From Stratiolaelaps scimitus (Eukaryota; Arthropoda; Arachnida; Mesostigmata; Laelapidae), in contig JABWDB010000004.1 in the NCBI GenBank assembly GCA_019614645.1, positions 10,106,001-10,170,000 on the forward strand: a stretch of DNA of 64,000 bases, written 5' to 3'. The notes beneath the pieces are model-generated. The model searched no databases. It had not been told where the DNA came from and worked only from the letters and a program-made list of their open reading frames with translations. The first letter of the stretch is position 1. Every line of letters starts with the position of its first letter. Below are positions 57,550 to 64,000 of this stretch, one piece after another. A program made the position numbers and the translations under genes.

Positions 57550-60500
57550 GGAACGGCCGGTGCGATACGAATCAATTTGAATTATTCGAAGAGCGAAATA
57601 GAAGCACTATGCGAGGAGAGGAATGGGAGAAAAACAAAGTATAAGGAAACTCAACTACTCGGGGATAGTGACTACTGCATCGTCAGTCGATAATCAGCAA
57701 CGATGACCGATACAATGTCAGATTACGGACAGTTCGAATAAACAGACAGATTTTCCAGCGATAAAACGGAGGTCCAATTACGATTTACGAGCTCAAGACA
57801 GTTTGCTTGCGGACAAAGCCACACGTATGACCTAGCCCTAGACAACAGCGAGCAGGTATACATCTGTGCATACAGCTTTGTATAGCGCAAAAGCGAACAA
57901 AAGGAAGAGCCGTCTCGGGCATAGATGACGCTGATCGTCGTCAAGCTCATATTCCGATCAGGAAGACGGTTATCGCATTGGGTTAAACCCTCTCTTCATT
58001 GCGTGTTGTCCTAATAATTCAAGTATAGACTATAAAGACACTACAACATGCGTGTAGCTCTACTTCCGTTTCCTGAACTCCAGTAACCCATATCGACGTC
58101 AATAGAAGACAACTTCTACTGAGCTCTTTAGACGCCCTACCAGACACGGTGCAAGTCACTGTCCGTCTACCCCTGGATGCTCGCAGGGCGTAGCATGACA
58201 CGAAATTGCTGTGAGCGCAGTTCGCCGGGACGGTACTGTTGGGTAGGATCCTCCACAAAAGTTATCGGACGCCCCTCGAACAGACACGGAGGGAGAGTTG
58301 CAGAATATCCTAGCGATTGCCGCTGACGCTGGCATAGGCATCGGAACGAATTCGTTTTTTATAATACATGACTTTCCTTCTCGGAGGCCACCACCACGAA
58401 CGGTGGCGGTGACGGCGGCGGCGGCCGCAGCACCAACACCACCACCTCGTCCTCTTCTTCTTTGCCGGCGCCGTTTTCCAACATAGCCCCACTCCCCCCA
58501 TATTTCCTTCTTGTATTATACGTGGCGGCAAGTGTGGCGTGGGAAGGGTAGCTTGCACAGGAACTCATACACCCACAAACACCCGGACCCGGAGCAGACC
58601 GGACCCGCCTGCATATGAATTCCTGCATCGAGAATATACAGACAGGAATATGTAGGAACTTTTTACGGCGCCACCTACTGTCCGTGCTTTCCTTCCATGG
58701 TAGCCGAGGAAAGAAGGAAACGGGAAATCGCGGGAGAGAGTGAGATAGAGAAAGAGAGCGTGCGAGCAGGAAGGGAGCCGAGAGAGATGAGGGCCTCCGG
58801 GGAGGAGCGAGGTACCCGGAAGAAAAAATGTTGAGGATCAAATGGGCACAGACGCATACCCCACAACTCGGCTCCGACAATGACCCCTCCCCCGTCTGGC
58901 GGTCGTCCGTAGCCGGCTAGCGGTCTGAACTATCACTTGCGAAAATCCAGCCAGTGCCTGCCTAGCCACTACCGGGACAGGAGAGGAGGTAGGTAATGCT
59001 GGAGCTTGGTGCTAGCTTTCGCGCCTCGGCCGGCCGGCCGACTGGTTTGTTTGTTGGCTGGTTGGTTGCGCCATAAAATACGCCGCTGCCATAGCGTAGT
59101 TGCTTGCAATCCAAGCTGAAGCTGGCCTGATTCCAGCTCGCGCTACTGCTCTCTGTCTCTCTTCCGCTCTGTTTCCCTCCGCCTCTAGGTGTTGGAGACT
59201 TGCCTAGCTGCTGCTGCTGCTGCTGCATTGTAAAGCCGAGCCACACGGCTTGGCCCTATGTCCTGCGTCCGTTGCACCTATCGTACTTAAGATCTGCGGC
59301 AAACACCGAGTGCAAAAATTCTAAAGCGTATGCATATGATAAAGCCAGGCGGGCAGCTCCAGCTATTTCTCCCTTCGAAGAAGGAACACCGCCACACCTT
59401 GAAGTAGGCAGGCCAAGGTAGTTGGGGATTGCTCGCAAAACGGTCTTCCCTTCCTATTCAGCAGGGGTATTTGAACAGCAACAGCAGTCTACGTTACGCC
59501 ATTATATTATAGCGGAATAATCAATGCACAAATCTGAGCTTCAAGAAAAGTTGCCTCTCTCCATGTTGGCATATTCGGCTATATCCGGTTGCTTCTTGTT
59601 GTGGCTAAGAAAACATAAATACTATTGCGGATAGATGGGTGCCGCAGGTCAAAGTAGAACATCTCTGTATAATAGCTCGTGGACGCGTCCTATGTATAAT
59701 ATATCACAAAGCCTTGACCTGTGCTTTTTCTTCCTCTCTCTTTCTTTCTCGATCTGAGTCACCCTTTGTTGATCTCCCATCGTACCCCCGTGCTATGTTG
59801 TGTTCCTTTGAGAGGGAGGGGGCTCAATTGTGCTACATGTCCGGCTGTAGCATAATACAAGTTGGCTAGCTCAGGTTGACTGGTGGACAGGATCACTCAC
59901 ATAGCGACATGATATATTTTTTGACAATCCGATCTAGACAGCAGACACGACCAGAATCAGGTTTCAGTAAAGGAGGGGAGATCTAATAACAAGAAGCATT
60001 AGAATTAACTAATGTTGTCTGGTTGCTTTCTGGTTATCGTCGTCGTTGTAGTCCATAGTTCTGTCTCCCTCTCTCTTTCTCTGTCTGCTTTTTCCTACCT
60101 CTCTATCCTTTATCATATTATCTATTATCATCATTAATGAAGAATGAGGCGCACCACGAGCAGCGGCCTACTCTATCTGATAGTGTCTGTTGACGCGAGT
60201 GTCGCTGAGGCAGGCGACGGCGGGAGCTTCTCGTCGTCGCTGACGATATGCATTTGAAGCTACTGCTGCCCAACTAGCTGTCCGATCTCTCAGTTTTGAG
60301 AAAGTCATGACGCAAGGACTTGTTGTAAGGAAAGGCACCCACCAGCAGGCTGTAGTGCGTGTCAACGTGCCGCGGTGCCTCCGTGTCTCTGCGTGTATGC
60401 GAGCGGTCTATGTATGATACGCGTAAGTTCCGAATGGCCAGCCTGCTGTGTGAGCGTTGAGCGCGGTCGGCATGGCCTCCCCATTGCCTTGTCTGACGGG

Positions 60501-61430
60501 GAATTTGTCGTTGTTACTGCTGTTGTTGTTGTTGTCGTCGTTGTCCAAAGGCCCACAATAGCGAGTGCCCTTAGGCAGCAAGTCCCTTTTCCGCTACTTC
60601 CAAGCCCCTGTCGCCGGCCAGCCAACCCTATAAGCATGGGTTCGCCTGCGGCTCCAGTGAGTCTGGGCTTACGGACGACGGGTCCCTCGTCCTCCTTCGC
60701 TGCCTCCCCTTTGCTGCTGCTGCTGCTGCTACGGTTAGGCTGACGCTACTATGGCCACTGCAGCCGTTGAAGCGTCGGGCGCCACCAGGCGGGCCGAATC
60801 TGCCACCAGCAGAACCAGGGATCCAGCCAGCCGACATAGCCAGCCAGCCAAACAACGTTAGTGGCGGCGCGAGACGGCGACGGCAGTAGCGGCGAAACTC
60901 TTTGATTGAAAACGATCCAAAAATACCCCTCCCGATCGGCAGTAGTAGTCCTCTCCCCCTGTTAAGAGCGCATTGGCCGTCTTCTGAAGACCCCGTCCCC
61001 CGATTCACTTTTCGTCAGACGCCATCATCGCCAGCCGCTGTGTGTGTGTGGACATCGATGTTGGCGCCGAAATCCCTTCTCAGCATCACTGGGGTTGGTC
61101 CGCTAGCCTTTGCCACAGCCGTCTCAACTCCACTCCCCCGATCCGTCCCCCGCGCCCCCCTCTTTTGCAATGTTGTTGTCGATGGTCGGCGGTGGCGGCG
61201 GCGGTAGTCCCTTTGTCACATTCAATCTGAAATTATGTCTACGTGTGTCTGTTTGTGTGTTTCTGGGTCGTACGATGACAAAAAAGCCCCCCACGCATCC
61301 TCTCTCACTGTCCGTACGAGGACGAGAGCAACTTCGTGGCGAACAGGATAGAACGAGTCGAAGGATTAATTGCCTTGTCTACCCCCGTTCGACAAGCTAA
61401 CTATTTACCTACCTACCTAATTAAGTCACT
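57550..61430. other. GC-rich, triplet-rich; no gene can be chosen
   Basis: Overlapping frames on both strands occur at 58298-58880, 60362-61008 and 60902-61207 (the last reads IENDPKIPLPIGSSSPLPLL in plus). All are Pro/Ala/Val-rich, shaped by GGC, GTT and CTG triplets, without decisive start or splice signals. 59450-60150 shows nothing. Confidence 0.35.
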
Positions 61431-61441
61431 ACATCGTCCAT

Positions 61442-61501
61442 ATGCTGCTGCTGCTGATGCTCTTTTTTCACCGCCTTGCGCCAGGCGGACATTCCTTGAC
61501 G
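61442..61501 (+). CDS. Candidate first coding exon with ideal donor
   Basis: A true ATG opens exactly 20 codons ending at ACG|GTAAGTAA, the best donor of the window. The peptide MLLLLMLFFHRLAPGGHSLT is a plausible signal peptide. Its leucines come partly from CTG triplets. The exon ends in phase 0; the following exon was not identified before the end of the window, so the gene, if real, probably continues to the right. Unrecognised. Confidence 0.33.
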
Positions 61502-61509
61502 GTAAGTAA

Positions 61510-64000
61510 TTCGCTTCAAACGAGTGGATCTACAAACGGCTTCCTTTCGTCATATCGCTTTGTGTGAGAGTGTGCGTTCGACCGAGGTGTCTGTGTGTAG
61601 GTATTTTCGATTGCACAAGCGCTTATGCTTTGAGCGGCATCGTTGATGATGGTGGTCGTAGGGGAAGTAGCGATCGGAGATGGAGGCGTCGCCATCTTCC
61701 TATTGATAGCTCAGTAGCGCTTGCAGTATTGCACTACCAATGCACCGATTCGGACGGTTGTCGAGGAGTGGGTGGTCAAGCCAGGTTTCGCCTCGGCCGC
61801 ACTGCAAGAGGCGCCTCAACGCCAGCCACAGCAGCAGCAGCAGCAAAGCTAACGCCAGTTAGCGCTGAGAAGAAAGTTTGCTACCGCTGCTACCATCGAG
61901 GTGGTGGTGGTGGGTGGCGGTGGTAGTACTACGGCTGTCAGCCGCGGCGGCGATGGTGGTGGCTCTGAGTGCTGTCCCGTAGCCCTGTCGCCCTACCGCT
62001 GCGCTCTACTCCGCTCGGTGGCTGGCGGCTGCCTGCGTGACTGGTCAGTCAGTCGGTTGACTGGCAGAGATGCCAAGTGATGGGGAATAGGCTACTGCTG
62101 ATGCTGCTGCTGCTGCTGCTGCGGCGGCTCTATCTCTCGCCCTGTTTCTCGACATAGCGCAGAGTATGGTTGTGGTGGTGGTGGTGGATGGATGGGTGGT
62201 TGCTTGGTTGCTAGCGGTGGCCAATGAACGCTCTAAAAACACTTAATGGAGGCCGAGAGAGCGGCAGAGAGAAGGCCAACGCTGAACGTTACTGCTCCTG
62301 CTGCAACCGCTACCGCCGTAGGCTGCGGCCGCCGTAGGCTGATGTCTCGACTCGGTATCATCCGGTTGGTTCTCCTCAGTGGAAGAAGAAGAGGCAGCGA
62401 CGGCAGGAGAAGAGCCGCCGCCGCCGACGACCACCAGCAGCAGCAGCAGGCACTTTCACATAGATCCATAGCGTTGGATCCGAGTTTGCCAGGCCCATCG
62501 TGGCCTGCGTTGAGCGCCTCCGTCAGCGTCACCATCACATGGTCACTACCAGCCAGTAGTGGTTGCCACTACCACTGCTGGTGTAAGGCCACTCTTCACT
62601 AGTGCCCCCCCCCCCCTAACGCGCACCCCGCAGTCCGGGTTCGCTTGGTCTAAAAAGGCCACCAAGTGAGGAGGCAGTGTTGACCGGCGCATGACGCCGA
62701 ACGTCTGACGCCGTTGCTCACCTTCTCGCTTCGCCGCCTCAATGGCCTTCTTCCTCTTCAGGTAGAAAGAATCAGATGAGGAAGGCGTAGCCGCAGGATC
62801 GATGGAAGGATAACAGTGTTAGAGGATGGAACAGGAGTGCAACGAATTTCGGCCATCCGTGCTGCGTCCGTCTCGGCTATTATACTCTGCACTATAAAAA
62901 ATAGTCTTTTTAGCTCGTCAGGCCCACCTAGCCTAAGACACAGGCACATTCACATGCTGCATCTTTCTCTCTCTCTCCCTCTCTCTTTCTCTCTGGATCG
63001 AAATTACGAAGGATCACTTTCATCATGATGTTTATCCATCGACGCACTTTATCGCTTCACTCACTGTCGTTCGTTCCATTTCAGATGTATACCTGAATGT
63101 ATTCCCCTAGAGCTTATCCCACTTGCGACGACCATTTGAGCATACTACTGTCATTTTTATTGTTTTTATTCTCGCGTTCACTTTTGCCATTACACACTCC
63201 CCCGTTGGACGATGGGGCCAGCCCAACCTGGATCCTGTCGTAAATCCTGGCGAGGGAACATCTGAGTAAGCGTCGGTTCACCGTCCTGTCCCTCGTAGAC
63301 AAACATTGAGCCCCTAAATGCGTACGAGCGTTAGCCAACAGCCAATTGTATTGGCGGTCCCGGGATGGACACACGCCGATCCCGATACCGATGTCTCTCT
63401 GAACGGGGTCGTTGTAACGCTTGTCGCGATTTCGATAAACGACGGAGCAGGGGACCACTATTGCGAGATAGCAAAATGGAGTTTGCTGGTTTCCTGACGC
63501 TGCGCCATTTGATGGAAAACACGACTTTGCTGGCCATGTTTGCTTGAGGGCTCTTACGATCACCGAGCGCATCGTTGCGCCATCCCCGAGACCAGCAAGC
63601 ATAACGCATTCAAACAGTTATTGATCCATACAGATATTATACTAAGGAGAGGAATAAGGTCAACGCCGGCCGTCCATCCACTCCGCCATGAGCGGCTTTC
63701 GACCAGCGAGGCGGTTGACGCATGCGACGAGTCAGTCGTCGTCAGTCCGCAGCGTTCCAATGAGCAAAAGCTAGCTAGCTAGCCAAGCCACCCATGCAGC
63801 CAAGGCCAGGCAGCGCCAAGCCAAGCTGAGTCCGACTTAGCTCTCGTCCGGCTGGGCAGTCATAAAAAATGTAGGATCCGCAAGGCAAAGAAGGAGGCTG
63901 CAGGCTGCAGAGTGGCTGGGCTGCTGCGTAGCAGCCCAGGAGAAGCGGGGCACGAGAGAGAGGCAGGAGAACAGTAAGCAACAAATTGATGGATGAAGAA
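61510..64000. other. GC-rich region with overlapping frames, unresolved
   Basis: Plus frames at 61564-61926 and 62246-62602 (true ATG, MEAERAAERRPTLNVTAPA, with a short Gln run) and a minus frame of 162 codons at 63114-63602 are all unrecognised. CTG and GGT triplets are abundant (for example 62102-62122). This may be the 5' region of a gene extending beyond the window. Confidence 0.35.

Noticed and set aside
1..64000. CRISPR array, operon or prokaryotic gene cluster
   Set aside because: No regularly spaced repeats, no Shine-Dalgarno-led frames and no gene density of that kind; the sequence is eukaryotic.

Overview
The window looks like nuclear DNA of an animal, most likely an arthropod. There is no dense row of long open frames. 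(TA)n, (CA)n, (GT)n and CAG/CTG-type microsatellites are common. Two decayed transposon fragments can be read: a CR1/jockey-like reverse transcriptase and a Tc1/mariner-like transposase end. Several short open frames are bounded by good splice signals. The microsatellite load would fit a parasitiform mite, but that is only a guess; nothing here fixes the taxon.

Layout. 1-8 kb: AT-rich, apparently non-coding, with one GC-rich patch near 7.0-7.4 kb and a 96-nt palindrome at 6.5 kb. 8-17 kb: a minus-strand open frame (8.1-8.5 kb), the reverse transcriptase relic (9.0-9.6 kb), a possible terminal exon (10.1-10.3 kb), a serine-rich frame (13 kb) and the best two-exon candidate of the window (16.6-15.8 kb, minus). 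17-25 kb: scattered weak frames and a long (TA)n tract. 25-38 kb: alternating GC-rich and AT-rich blocks, with candidate first exons on both strands (25.7, 27.8-28.2, 31.2-31.4 and 37.3 kb) and regions open on both strands (32.3-33.3, 34.5-35.3 and 36.8-37.4 kb). 38-47 kb: mostly AT-rich, with four hairpins (43.9, 44.2, 45.8 and 45.9 kb) and the mariner relic (45.1 kb). 47-64 kb: GC- and triplet-repeat-rich, with several short frames that begin with a signal-peptide-like sequence, two SINE-like repeats (52.8 and 53.5 kb), and an exon-like frame at 57.2 kb.

I recognise no conserved protein-coding gene apart from the transposon fragments. The candidate exons rest on an ATG or acceptor, an open frame, and a donor, stop or poly(A) signal; none has a family assignment. 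Many stretches look protein-like on both strands, so all gene confidences are low. No joint pathway can be described from this window. A transcript alignment or a protein comparison with related genomes would decide which candidates are real.
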